Source of the DNA: JBFLYZ01 sp040756415
GTDB lineage: Bacteria > Bacteroidota > Bacteroidia > JADZBD01
NCBI GenBank assembly: GCA_040756415.1
Contig: JBFLYZ010000046.1
Location: 1-29,737 of the forward strand
DNA: 29,737 nt
Reading direction: 5' to 3'
Position numbers and translations under genes: made by a program. Of the stretch, positions 7,307-17,227 are shown one piece after another. Numbering within the stretch: the stretch's first letter is position 1; each line of letters opens with the position of its first letter. A model generated the notes under the pieces. The model was given only the letters and a program-made list of their open reading frames with translations, was not told the DNA's origin and made no database searches.

Positions 7307-8472
7307 TATTCGATCACCAGTTTGCCGGGTACGATGGTTTTGCCTGCCCGGATCGCATACAGGTAGGTTCCTGCGGGAAGCCCGGGATTATAGAATGTGA
7401 AAAACAAGCGGAAGGTTTTACTGTACACCTCTTTTCCGCTCAGGTCATACAGGATAAAGTCGGCATAGCTGTCGAGGTTTTTAACAAAAATATCGGCCTT
7501 CAGTTGTACTGGATTAGGATAGATCCAAACGGTAATGATCTTATTCTGGTCTGTTACCGAGGTCATCGCTCCGGGATCGAACTCAAACCAGTCCTTTCTG
7601 GCAGAGGCGGCATCCAGGCCGGTACCCACGTAGCCTTTCGGGCCTATGGAAAAAGCCACGGTGCTCTGCCGGGGCGTGCCGCTGAAGCTGGCCATGGGAG
7701 TCCATGTATTCAGAGCAGGATCATATTCATAAAAATCCTGCAGCCAGGTAGTGGAATATCCTGTACCCAGGTATCCTTTGGCCCCTATGGAAAAACCGCA
7801 AGCGGAAAAGCGGGCCACCGTGCCTACGTTTGCCTTTTGCGTCCAGGTATTGCCCGCGGGGTCGTACTCCCAAAAGTCATTGCCCGTACCTGTGCCTATG
7901 TATCCCATCGAACCGATGGAGAAGCCTGCCGCATCGTTGCGCCCTCCACCGCCCACATTGGTCTTTTGGGTCCAGGTATCATTGGAAGGATCATATTCCC
8001 AAAAATCATCGAGTGGCGCGGTGCCGTATCCGGTGCCGATATATCCTTTGGTGCCGATGGCGAAACCCACTGCTGAGCTGCGTGCCGCTCCCGGCAGGTT
8101 GCTTTTCTGCGTCCAGGTGTTTGCCGCAGGATCATATTGCCAAAGGTCCTGTTTCGGGCTTCCATCATATCCGGTACCGATATATCCTTTTCCGCCTGTC
8201 GCAAATCCTGCGGCCAACTGGCGCGCTGCTCCCGCGAAATTGGCTTTCTGGGTCCAGGTATTCAGGGCGGGGTCGTATTCCCAAAAGTCGCTGGTATAGT
8301 TAAACGAAGCATCCAGGCCGGTACCAACATAGCCTTTAGCGCCTATAGAAAAGCCCACCGCTCCCCACCGGGCAGCACCGGTCAGGCTGGTTTTGGTCGT
8401 CCAGGTACCCTGGGCGGAAGAAGAGAGGGTCAGGGCGAAAAGAAAAGCGCAGGATATAAGGTCTCTTTTCAT
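7306..8472 (-). CDS. Secreted kelch-repeat protein with T9SS sorting domain
   Basis: This 388-aa protein has a signal peptide (1-20) and then six kelch-type repeats. Each carries a block like GFSIGAKGYVGTG followed by DFWEYDPALNTWTQK, spaced about 50 residues apart; together they would form one six-bladed beta-propeller. The last 70 residues or so, starting at IYPNPV and ending in KLVIE, are a type A T9SS C-terminal sorting domain with the typical GKEV and LPAGTYLY strands. The protein is thus expected to cross the outer membrane through the type IX system. I placed the start at 8472 (MKRDLISCAF), dropping a 13-residue extension whose codons cover the promoter-like sequence. The stop overlaps the hisS start by one base, so it heads the hisS-hutH operon. 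Its ligand is unknown. Confidence 0.88.
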   Translation of the reverse strand: MKRDLISCAFLFALTLSSSAQGTWTTKTSLTGAARWGAVGFSIGAKGYVGTGLDASFNYTSDFWEYDPALNTWTQKANFAGAARQLAAGFATGGKGYIGTGYDGSPKQDLWQYDPAANTWTQKSNLPGAARSSAVGFAIGTKGYIGTGYGTAPLDDFWEYDPSNDTWTQKTNVGGGGRNDAAGFSIGSMGYIGTGTGNDFWEYDPAGNTWTQKANVGTVARFSACGFSIGAKGYLGTGYSTTWLQDFYEYDPALNTWTPMASFSGTPRQSTVAFSIGPKGYVGTGLDAASARKDWFEFDPGAMTSVTDQNKIITVWIYPNPVQLKADIFVKNLDSYADFILYDLSGKEVYSKTFRLFFTFYNPGLPAGTYLYAIRAGKTIVPGKLVIE

Positions 8473-8489
8473 TGTACCGGCATAAAAGG

Positions 8490-8497
8490 CAAATATC
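8490..8497 (-). promoter_or_regulatory. Probable promoter of the kelch-hisS operon, box GATATTTG
   Basis: Read on the minus strand this is GATATTTG, one mismatch from TAnnTTTG, 17 nt before the chosen ATG at 8472. The same GATATTTG octamer lies before ettA. It supports the shorter kelch start and would drive the whole block down to ppa. Confidence 0.4.
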
Positions 8498-8512
8498 GTA
8501 TTTATAATCAAA

Positions 8513-9817
8513 TCAGGTGCTCTTCACCAGCATGCCCGAAAGGCGCATGAGCTCGGTTTCGGCCACCTTGGTCTCATAGCGCGCGGTCACCAGCCGGGCC
8601 TGCGCATCCTCAAAGCTTTTCTGGGCCTCTTTCAGCTCGAGCGAGGTGACGTTGCCCAGCTTGAATCGTTCCAGGGCGATATCCACATTCTCCTTGGCCA
8701 GCTTGAAGTTCTCTTCTTCGAGGCTCAGCAGCTCCATGGCGTTCTTGAACAGGTTATAGGCGTTCAGTACCTCGCTTTCGATCACTGCTTTGGTGTCGGA
8801 ATAATAAAGCTGCGAGCTCATGAGCTGGACCTCGGTATCCCTGATCTGCCTCGAAGTATTGCCCCCGTTAAAAATGGTCCAGGAGGCGGTCAGCCCAGCG
8901 TTGAAGCCCAGGTTCTGGTTGAAGAGGATGAAGCCGGCCTGGTTCTCGGTGCGCGAATAATTGTAGGCGGCATTCAGGCTCAGCCTGGGCATGCGCTGCG
9001 ATTTGGCCTCTTTGAGCGTGTATTCAAAGGCCAGTATGTTCTGCTGCTGGAGCAGGAGCTGGTTGTTGCCTTTCAGCACGGTGCTTTTGATTTCGTCATA
9101 CGTAGGGTTATAGCTGATGCTGATCTCGTTCTCCACCTCAAATTCGGTATCTGCGGGGCGGGCCAGCAGGGCGTTGAGGTTCGCTTTTAGTTCTTTCAGC
9201 GTATTCTTTTGCCTGAGCAGGTTCGATTTCTGCTCGTTCATGTCTACCTGGGCCTGCAGGTAATCGAGCTTGGAAGCCGATCCTATCTTCCATTTTGTTT
9301 CGGCTATCTTGATGCGCTCTTCATACAGGACGATCGAATTCTCGATGGCCTTGATGAGCTGCTTTTGCCTGACTAGGGAATAATACACGGTGGTAAGATC
9401 CGCTACCGTATTTTCCACCTCTATCTTCAGGCCCGTTACGCTCATATCATACAGGGTCTGCAGCTTATCATAGGTGGCGAACATCTTCAGGCCATCGAAA
9501 ATGGTCCAGTTGAGCGCAACGCCCGCTGAGGTGCTGAACGAGCCGGCATCCTTTTTATCCACGTCCGTTCCGGTGCTGAACTGCTGCCTGGTATCGTTGC
9601 TGGCCCAGTTGGCCGATGCGCCCACGGTTACGGAGGGCAGCATGCCCGCATTGCCGTAGCTGGCGTCATTTTGCGCCACCTGGGTTTCATTCTTCGCGAT
9701 CTGTATAGCGTAGTTGTTCTTCAGCACGATCTCTACCGCCTGCTGCAGCGTGAGCAGCTCCTGGGTAAATGCGGTCAGCGGCAGGAGGCACAGGAAAAGA
9801 AAATTACTCTTTTTCAT
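8513..9817 (-). CDS. TolC-family outer-membrane efflux channel
   Basis: This 434-aa protein has a signal peptide (about 1-18) and two outer-membrane-efflux (OEP) halves rich in long helices, the TolC/OprM architecture. It should trimerise in the outer membrane and join the RND pump and adaptor encoded just upstream into a tripartite exporter. Visible features include the N-terminal LTLQQAVEIVLKNNYAIQ helix (22-39), typical of the family, and the repeated pattern of NxxLxxA-like turns before each beta-hairpin. Its ATG overlaps the pump gene stop by 4 nt (ATGA), so it is the last gene of the efflux operon. No lipobox Cys is seen, so it is not an OprM-type lipoprotein. Substrate cannot be told from sequence. 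Confidence 0.92.
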   Translation of the reverse strand: MKKSNFLFLCLLPLTAFTQELLTLQQAVEIVLKNNYAIQIAKNETQVAQNDASYGNAGMLPSVTVGASANWASNDTRQQFSTGTDVDKKDAGSFSTSAGVALNWTIFDGLKMFATYDKLQTLYDMSVTGLKIEVENTVADLTTVYYSLVRQKQLIKAIENSIVLYEERIKIAETKWKIGSASKLDYLQAQVDMNEQKSNLLRQKNTLKELKANLNALLARPADTEFEVENEISISYNPTYDEIKSTVLKGNNQLLLQQQNILAFEYTLKEAKSQRMPRLSLNAAYNYSRTENQAGFILFNQNLGFNAGLTASWTIFNGGNTSRQIRDTEVQLMSSQLYYSDTKAVIESEVLNAYNLFKNAMELLSLEEENFKLAKENVDIALERFKLGNVTSLELKEAQKSFEDAQARLVTARYETKVAETELMRLSGMLVKST

Positions 9818-12800
9818 GTTTTTTTTTCTTTTGATAGGTATTCTTTAAATGAATAAATGGCCGGAATAACGTAGAGCGTAAGCACCAGCGAAACCAGCAA
9901 CCCCCCGATCACCACGATGCCCATTCCCATCCTGCTTTTGGCGCCCGCGCCCAGCGCGAGGGCGATGGGAAGCGCGCCCAGGGCGGTGGCAATGCTGGTC
10001 ATGAGGATAGGGCGTAAACGGGCGGCAGCCGCCTCGCGAATAGACTCGTGTAGGCTTTTGCCTTTTTCCCTGATCTGGTTGGCGAACTCCACGATCAGGA
10101 TGCCATTCTTGGTCACCAGCCCGATCAGCATGATGATGCCGATCTGGCTGAAGATGTTGAGCGTTTGATTGAAATACCAGAGCGACAACACGGCTCCCGC
10201 AATGGCCAGGGGAACGGTGAGCATGATGATGAACGGGTCGATGAAGCTTTCGAACTGCGCGGCCAGCACCAGGTAGATGAGCAGCAGGGCAAGCACAAAA
10301 GCAAAGAGGATATTAGAAGAGCTTTCCTCGAAATCGCGGGAAGGACCGGTGAGCGTGGTGGAGAAGGATTCGTCCAGTAACTTATCCGAGATCTCGCGCA
10401 TCGCCTCGATGCCATCGCCAATGGTCTTGCCGGGAGCCAGGCCTGCCTGTACGGTTGCAGACTGGTACCGGTTGTAATGGTACAACTGCGGTGGACTGCT
10501 CAGCTCTTCTATTTTCACCACGTTATCCAGTTGTATCAGTTCTCCCTTGTTGTTGCGCACGTAAACGGATTGCAGGTCGAGCGGCTCATCGCGGTTCTGG
10601 CGGCTTACCTGCCCGATCACCTGGTACTGCTTGCCGTTCATGGTGAAATAGGCGAAGCGCTGCCCGCTCAGGGCGAACTGCAGGGTTTGGGCGATGTCTA
10701 TCTCGGATACGCCCAGGGCATTGGCCTTTTCCCTGTCGGGCATGATATTGAGCTCAGGCTTATTGAACTTAAGGTTCACATCCACGCCCGTGAGTACGGG
10801 ATGCCGTGATGCCTCTTCCATGAACTTTGGCAGCACCTCCTGTAGTTTTTGAAAATTAGGCGCCTGAAGCACGAATTGCACCGGCTGTCCCCCGCGCGGG
10901 CCACCGCCCGAAGAAATGGTCTGCTCCTGTATCACGAAAACGCGGGCCTCAGAATATTTCCGGGTAAGCCGGTTCACATGATCGGCCACCTCTTGCTGCG
11001 AGCGTTCCCTTTCCTCGGCATCTTTCAGCCGGAGGCGGATGAAGCCCGTGTTCACCGCGCCCGAGCCGGTGAATCCCGGTGCCGTAACCGTGAGCAAGAC
11101 CTGTTTTTCGGGTATGGAATCATTGATCTCTTCGGTCAGCTTCAGGATAAAGCGGTCGGTATAGTCGTATGAGGCGCCCTCGGGCGCGGTCACCGATAGC
11201 CTCAGCCAGCCCCGGTCTTCGAGGGGCGCCAGCTCGGACTGAAGCAAGGATCCCACACCGAATATCGCGGCAATGGCGGTAAGGATGATGGGAATAGCGA
11301 GCCAGCGTTTCTTCAGGAAGTTATCGAGCGAGCGCCTGTAACCCGCTACCATATTCACGAAGAAGGGCTCCGTCATTTCATAAAAACGGCTTTTCCTGTT
11401 CGTCTTGCGGATAAGCCGGGCGTTGAGCATGGGGGTGAGGGTGAGCGAGACAAAGGCCGATATCAGCACCGCGGAAGCGATGACGATGCCGAATTCCTGG
11501 AACAGCTTGCCGACAAAACCTTCGAGGAATATGATAGGAAGGAAAACGGCTGCCAGGGTAACGGAGGTGGAGATGACCGCGAAAAAGATCTCGTTGGAGC
11601 CTTTGATCGCGGCCTCAACGGGCGATAGCCCTTCCTCCACCTTCTTGAAAATATTCTCGGTCACGACTATGCCATCGTCCACCACCAGGCCGGTGGCCAG
11701 CACGATGGCCAGCAGGGTGAGCACATTTACGGAGAAGCCCAGCAGGTACATGACGAAGAAAGCGCCCACCAGCGAAACGGGAATATCGATCAGCGGGCGG
11801 AAAGCGATCACCCAGTCGCGGAAGAAAAGGTAAATGATGGCGATCACCAGGATGATGGCGATGATCAGGGTTTCCTGCACCTCCTGTATGGATTTGCGGA
11901 TAAAGCGCGTGTTGTCGAGGGCGATATCCACTTTGTAGTCGGCCGGAAGGTCTTTTTTGATCTGTTCGTAACGCTTGTAGAACTCATCGGAGATATCGAT
12001 GTAGTTGGCGCCCGGCTGCGGCACGATGGCCAGCCCTATCATGGGCACGCCCGATTGCCGGAGAATGGTCTCCTCGTTCTCCGGCCCCAGCCGGGCCTCA
12101 CCGATATCCTTGAGCCGTATAACGCGGCCGTTCTCGTTCTTAATGATCAGCTCGTTGAAATCTTCTTCTGTCGTCAGCCTGCCAACCACCTTTACGGCCA
12201 GCTCGGTGCTGTTGCCCGCGATCTTCCCCGAAGGCAGCTCGATGTTCTCGCGGTCGAGGGCCAGCTTCACATCCAAAGGCGTAAGCCCGTAAGCGGCCAG
12301 TTGTACCGGGTTGAGCCAGATGCGCATGGAATATTTCTTCTGCCCCCATATCTGTACGGTGCTCACCCCGGGTATGGTCTGCAGCCGCTGCGCGATCACG
12401 TTCTCCGCGTAGTCGCTTACCTCCAGGTGCGAACGGGTGTTGCTCTCGATGGTCATTGAGATGATCGCATCGGAGTTGGCGTCTGATTTCGTTACGGTGG
12501 GCATGCCATCGATGTCTTTCGGCAACTGACGTACGGCCTGAGAAACCTTATCGCGTACATCGTTGGCGGCCGCTTCGAGGTCTATGCCCAGCTCGAACTC
12601 AACGGTGATGGAGCTGGAACCCTGGTTGCTGGCAGAGGAAATGCTTCGTATGCCCGCAATGCCGTTAATGGCTTTTTCCAGCGGCTCGGTGATCTCCGCC
12701 TCGATCACATCGGCATTGGCCCCCGGGTAATTGGTGCGTACGGTAATGACAGGCGGGTCGATAGACGGGAATTCACGCACCCCGAGGAACCTGTACCCGA

Positions 12801-12882
12801 TGAACCCGAACAGAATGATGATCAGGTTCATCACGATGGCCAGCACCGGGCGCCTGATACTTATGGTCGACAAACTGCTCAT
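9814..12882 (-). CDS. RND multidrug efflux pump, HAE1 (AcrB/MexB-like) family
   Basis: This 1022-aa inner-membrane transporter exports drugs or other hydrophobic compounds using the proton gradient. It starts with the IRRPVLAIVMNLIIILFG first helix typical of the family. The proton-relay acidic pair sits in TM4 (LVVDDGIVV, Asp402-Asp403) and the partner lysine in TM10 (LVTKNGILIVEFANQ). Two large periplasmic loops and 12 predicted helices complete the fold. The intact Asp-Asp-Lys set argues for a drug-type proton pump rather than a heavy-metal pump. It lies 26 nt downstream of the adaptor gene and overlaps the TolC-type gene by 4 nt. The sequence most resembles MdtB/MdtC/MexF-type HAE1 pumps; the substrate is unknown, and no linked regulator is seen. 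Confidence 0.95.
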   Translation of the reverse strand: MSSLSTISIRRPVLAIVMNLIIILFGFIGYRFLGVREFPSIDPPVITVRTNYPGANADVIEAEITEPLEKAINGIAGIRSISSASNQGSSSITVEFELGIDLEAAANDVRDKVSQAVRQLPKDIDGMPTVTKSDANSDAIISMTIESNTRSHLEVSDYAENVIAQRLQTIPGVSTVQIWGQKKYSMRIWLNPVQLAAYGLTPLDVKLALDRENIELPSGKIAGNSTELAVKVVGRLTTEEDFNELIIKNENGRVIRLKDIGEARLGPENEETILRQSGVPMIGLAIVPQPGANYIDISDEFYKRYEQIKKDLPADYKVDIALDNTRFIRKSIQEVQETLIIAIILVIAIIYLFFRDWVIAFRPLIDIPVSLVGAFFVMYLLGFSVNVLTLLAIVLATGLVVDDGIVVTENIFKKVEEGLSPVEAAIKGSNEIFFAVISTSVTLAAVFLPIIFLEGFVGKLFQEFGIVIASAVLISAFVSLTLTPMLNARLIRKTNRKSRFYEMTEPFFVNMVAGYRRSLDNFLKKRWLAIPIILTAIAAIFGVGSLLQSELAPLEDRGWLRLSVTAPEGASYDYTDRFILKLTEEINDSIPEKQVLLTVTAPGFTGSGAVNTGFIRLRLKDAEERERSQQEVADHVNRLTRKYSEARVFVIQEQTISSGGGPRGGQPVQFVLQAPNFQKLQEVLPKFMEEASRHPVLTGVDVNLKFNKPELNIMPDREKANALGVSEIDIAQTLQFALSGQRFAYFTMNGKQYQVIGQVSRQNRDEPLDLQSVYVRNNKGELIQLDNVVKIEELSSPPQLYHYNRYQSATVQAGLAPGKTIGDGIEAMREISDKLLDESFSTTLTGPSRDFEESSSNILFAFVLALLLIYLVLAAQFESFIDPFIIMLTVPLAIAGAVLSLWYFNQTLNIFSQIGIIMLIGLVTKNGILIVEFANQIREKGKSLHESIREAAAARLRPILMTSIATALGALPIALALGAGAKSRMGMGIVVIGGLLVSLVLTLYVIPAIYSFKEYLSKEKKT

Positions 12883-12908
12883 AAATCCTGCCCTTCTTTT
12901 GAGATTGG

Positions 12909-13970
12909 CTATTGCACTGAAGCGAACTTTAACATATTCCCGGCCCTCAGTTGCATGATCCCGGTAGTGATCACCGTATCGCCCGGCTGCAGGCCTTTCA
13001 GCACCTGTACCTTATCTTCCGTACGAACGCCTGTTTCAATGATGGACTCTTCGGCCTTGCCATTGCGGCTGATAAATACTTTCTGCCCCTTCAGGATGGG
13101 AATAACGGCCTCGGTAGGTATCATAATGGCGTTCTCGCTCCGTTCCAATGAGAATTCGATGCGGGCGAAAGAGCCAGGGAACAGCTTACCCGATCTGTTT
13201 GAGGTGAGGGCCCTTATCTGGATCGTCCGCGTGCTCACGTTGACCTTGGGCTCGATGGCGAGGATGCGGGCGGTATAGCGCTCAGGGCTGCCCTCTACGA
13301 AAAAGCTGATCGTATCGTTGGGCCCGACCAGGGAGGCATATTTCTCCGGGATGAAAAAATCGATCTTCAGCGGATCGGTCTGCTGTATGGAAGCGATGGA
13401 GGTGGACGTGTTCACGTACCCGCCTTCGCTGATGTTTTTCAGGCCTATGATGCCGCTGAAAGGAGCGGTGATCTGCGCCTTGGAGATCTGGGCCTGTACG
13501 ATCTCGATATCGGCCTTAATGGAATTGAGCGAAGTCAGCGCGGCATCGTATTCCTCCTGGCTCACCGCGCTGATGACCAGCAGCTTTTTCTGCCTTGCTT
13601 CTTTTTCAGCGGCCAGTTTTTCCTCGAGCTGCAGCTTTTTGAGCTGGGCCTGCAGGTCCGCGTCATTGATCCTGACCAGTAGCTGGCCTTTGCTCACCTT
13701 GCTTCCTTCCTGGAAATAAATGCCGGTCACCTTGCCGGCCGTTTCGGGCACCAGGTTCACCTCTTCGTTGGCCAGCAGCGTGCCCGTTACGAATATCCTG
13801 TTCTCCAGCTTTTCGGGCTTAACGATATAGGCCGTTACGGTGGTTACCTGCGCCCTGCCCGGCCGGGGCCCGGCCTGCTGTGATTTTTTATCATCGAGGA
13901 AAAAGATCTTGATAAGCGCCAGTATCGCTATGGCAGCCAGTATGAATACGATCGTTTTTGCTTTCTTCAT
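12909..13970 (-). CDS. RND efflux periplasmic adaptor (membrane fusion protein)
   Basis: This 353-aa adaptor would bridge the RND pump and outer-membrane channel. It has an N-terminal membrane anchor (about 4-24), the first lipoyl half with ETAGKVTGIYFQEGSKVSKG, a coiled-coil hairpin with Lys/Glu-rich LQLEEKLAAEKEARQKK, the second lipoyl half with ITAPFSGIIGLKNISEGGYV, then beta-barrel and membrane-proximal domains. I placed the start at 13970 (MKKAKTIVF). An in-frame ATG at 14030 would add 20 residues, but those codons run through a 13-bp terminator hairpin (13990-14021) and would put soluble residues before the anchor. It is the first gene of the efflux operon. No clean TAnnTTTG box is visible ahead of it. 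Confidence 0.92.
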   Translation of the reverse strand: MKKAKTIVFILAAIAILALIKIFFLDDKKSQQAGPRPGRAQVTTVTAYIVKPEKLENRIFVTGTLLANEEVNLVPETAGKVTGIYFQEGSKVSKGQLLVRINDADLQAQLKKLQLEEKLAAEKEARQKKLLVISAVSQEEYDAALTSLNSIKADIEIVQAQISKAQITAPFSGIIGLKNISEGGYVNTSTSIASIQQTDPLKIDFFIPEKYASLVGPNDTISFFVEGSPERYTARILAIEPKVNVSTRTIQIRALTSNRSGKLFPGSFARIEFSLERSENAIMIPTEAVIPILKGQKVFISRNGKAEESIIETGVRTEDKVQVLKGLQPGDTVITTGIMQLRAGNMLKFASVQ

Positions 13971-13989
13971 CACGCTTCTGTACGTAAAT

Positions 13990-14021
13990 AAAAAGGGATT
14001 GAACCTGCTCAATCCCTTTTT
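13990..14021 (-). terminator. Intrinsic terminator between the TapB-like gene and the efflux operon
   Basis: A perfect 13-bp inverted repeat (13990-14002 with 14009-14021) has a 6-nt loop; each arm ends in five A or T. On the minus strand it reads stem-loop then TTTTT, 19 nt after the stop of the TapB-like gene. Its position decides the start of the adaptor gene. Confidence 0.85.
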
Positions 14022-14040
14022 ACGATCCAAAGGGATAATG

Positions 14041-14748
14041 CTATTTCTTTAACTCGGTCAGCTCGGTCTTGCCCATGTATTTCCCGTTCTCCTTGTAACT
14101 CTCGGTCCGTACATTCCCCACTTCAGGGCTGAACCAGTTTACCGATTTCATCTTCACACCGAACATGGTCTTGGTCTCCACCTCCTCCGTTATTTTATAA
14201 CATTCAAAGGTGCCTGCAGGTGTAGTAATCGATTCCTTGGCCTCCACTTTCCTGTTGGTGATATTGACCTGGAACGTCATGCCCATCGGCATGGGGCTGT
14301 TGCTGCCTTTAGGCTTGAAGCTCATTTTCATGGTCGCGTCCTTAAGGGTAGAGCCAACGGTGAGCGTTGACGGAAACTCCAGGTCGTTTCCCTCCATGGT
14401 CATCTCCATGTCCTTGTAGGCATCGGCTTGCTGCTGGGGCATCATCATGCGCATATCGATCATGATAGTGCCGCCTGAGCATTTCATAATGTACTCGGCC
14501 TTGCCGGTCGATTTGCCTTTTTTGTCGAAATACTCCGCACTGGCTGTAGCCGAAACGGTACCCCCGGTCTTTGTAACCTTGGAATAAACGGTCTTATGCG
14601 AGCCGGATACTTTATCGTTGTCATCGTACGAAGTGAATGTAACGGAGCTGCCTTCCTTAAAGAAGAGCATGGCATCGCATGCATCCGTAAAAGCGTATGC
14701 CGTTGTAAGAGCGGCAAGGCAAAGGGCGGAATAAATGATCTTTTTCAT
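14041..14748 (-). CDS. Exported TapB/DUF3108-like beta protein
   Basis: This 235-aa protein has a signal peptide (about 1-19, ending YAF) and a mature part made of short polar beta-strands. Features include CDAMLFFKEGSSVTF near the N-terminus and SITTPAGTFECYKITEEVE followed by VNWFSPEVGNVRTESY near the C-terminus. The AGTFxCYKI...WFSPxVGxVR pattern is that of DUF3108/TapB-family periplasmic or surface proteins in Bacteroidota. The family's function is not established. A Met-rich stretch (RMMMPQQQADAYKDMEMTM) lies in the middle and might be flexible. The gene starts 19 nt after the ettA stop, so it may be co-transcribed with ettA, and ends in a strong terminator. Confidence 0.75.
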   Translation of the reverse strand: MKKIIYSALCLAALTTAYAFTDACDAMLFFKEGSSVTFTSYDDNDKVSGSHKTVYSKVTKTGGTVSATASAEYFDKKGKSTGKAEYIMKCSGGTIMIDMRMMMPQQQADAYKDMEMTMEGNDLEFPSTLTVGSTLKDATMKMSFKPKGSNSPMPMGMTFQVNITNRKVEAKESITTPAGTFECYKITEEVETKTMFGVKMKSVNWFSPEVGNVRTESYKENGKYMGKTELTELKK

Positions 14749-14767
14749 AATAAAGGAGATTAAGGGG

Positions 14768-16444
<1,677 letters not shown>

Positions 16445-16463
16445 GGTCCTGGTTTTAGGGATG

Positions 16464-16471
16464 CAAATATC
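16464..16471 (-). promoter_or_regulatory. Probable ettA promoter, box GATATTTG
   Basis: On the minus strand this reads GATATTTG, one mismatch from TAnnTTTG, with 19 nt between it and the ettA ATG. It sits in the 45-nt gap after the upstream gene's stop. Confidence 0.4.
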
Positions 16472-16489
16472 GTAAAAATAGGGGTAATC

Positions 16490-17122
16490 CTAGATGGGAA
16501 AATAAAGTGGATGCCGCTGGTTGTATTTGTTCAGGTAAATGAAGGCCGACTCCTTTTTCTTCTTCTTGGACAAGGCGCTGTAGTCCTTGTACAGCTCCTC
16601 ATCCCGTTTCAGAAAACCCTGCATATTGGTATAGTTGAACACGGCTATTTTCCCGGTCTCCATATCCATCATGAACTGCTCCATCTGGTATCCGTCACGC
16701 ATATCGTAAGGGTTCTGCAGCGTAGGGTCGCCTCCCAGCACGATCTGCACGAAAGCGGTGAAATGGCAGAGGCTGCCGATGACCTGTATCTTGTAGAAAT
16801 CGACCCCGTAGTTGATGTAAACGTTCCCGCTTGAGCTGTACCCCCACAGCTTGTGCGTATACACGGTGATCTGCTTGCCCGAGGTGTCGATAAAGGCGAT
16901 CTGTGTTTTCTGCAGCTCTTTTTTAAAGAAATCGATCGCTGATTTATCGTACAGGCTCACGATCGAAGCTTTGGGAACAGGGTGATTGTTCCTGAAATCG
17001 CTGAAGCTCAGGTAAAGGCCTTCAGCGAACTCAAAATCCTTGCTGTACACTATCGAATCGGTCATCGCGCCCGAACGAAGGCAACAGCCCAGCAGCAACA
17101 CGATACCGATCACTTTCCGCAT
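16490..17122 (-). CDS. Exported protein of unknown function
   Basis: I do not recognise a characterised family. The 210-aa protein has a signal peptide (about 1-19; a Cys pair GCC at 12-14 makes a lipoprotein unlikely). The segment EGLYLSFSDFRNNHPVPKA (34-52) resembles a block I recall from uncharacterised Bacteroidota exported proteins. The middle alternates strands (KLWGYSSSGNVYINYG, 91-106) and the C-terminal part is Lys-rich (SKKKKKES) with a NKYNQRHPLYF end. The gene has its own perfect promoter box 5 nt before the ATG and is transcribed divergently from the MidA-type gene. It is followed 45 nt later by ettA. Codon use is like its neighbours. Confidence 0.75.
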   Translation of the reverse strand: MRKVIGIVLLLGCCLRSGAMTDSIVYSKDFEFAEGLYLSFSDFRNNHPVPKASIVSLYDKSAIDFFKKELQKTQIAFIDTSGKQITVYTHKLWGYSSSGNVYINYGVDFYKIQVIGSLCHFTAFVQIVLGGDPTLQNPYDMRDGYQMEQFMMDMETGKIAVFNYTNMQGFLKRDEELYKDYSALSKKKKKESAFIYLNKYNQRHPLYFPI

Positions 17123-17127
17123 GGTTA

Positions 17128-17135
17128 CAAAATTA
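17128..17135 (-). promoter_or_regulatory. Promoter box TAATTTTG, 5 nt before a start codon
   Basis: A perfect TAnnTTTG box on the minus strand, with only 5 nt between it and the ATG at 17122. It implies a leaderless or near-leaderless transcript for the exported unknown protein. Confidence 0.5.
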
Positions 17136-17227
17136 CGAAAGAAAAGAGCAATTGCCCGATCCGTACATCCCGGCAGCGGCTTGTTTTTTGCATGGCCATT
17201 CGGTTCTCTGCCGATTTATCCGCTGAA

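Noticed and set aside
7261..8303. Plus-strand open frames with repeated YP-V-PxYP and SYSQKS patterns
   Set aside because: They are the reverse reading of the six kelch repeats; the periodicity comes from the kelch gene on the other strand.
7600..8400. Regularly spaced similar DNA blocks suggesting a repeat array
   Set aside because: Spacing and divergence match kelch protein repeats, not a CRISPR array; units are coding and differ in sequence.
16982..17227. N-terminal extension of the MidA-type methyltransferase by up to 82 residues
   Set aside because: It would overlap the divergent exported-protein gene and lie across its promoter; family members begin near the GPIPF block.
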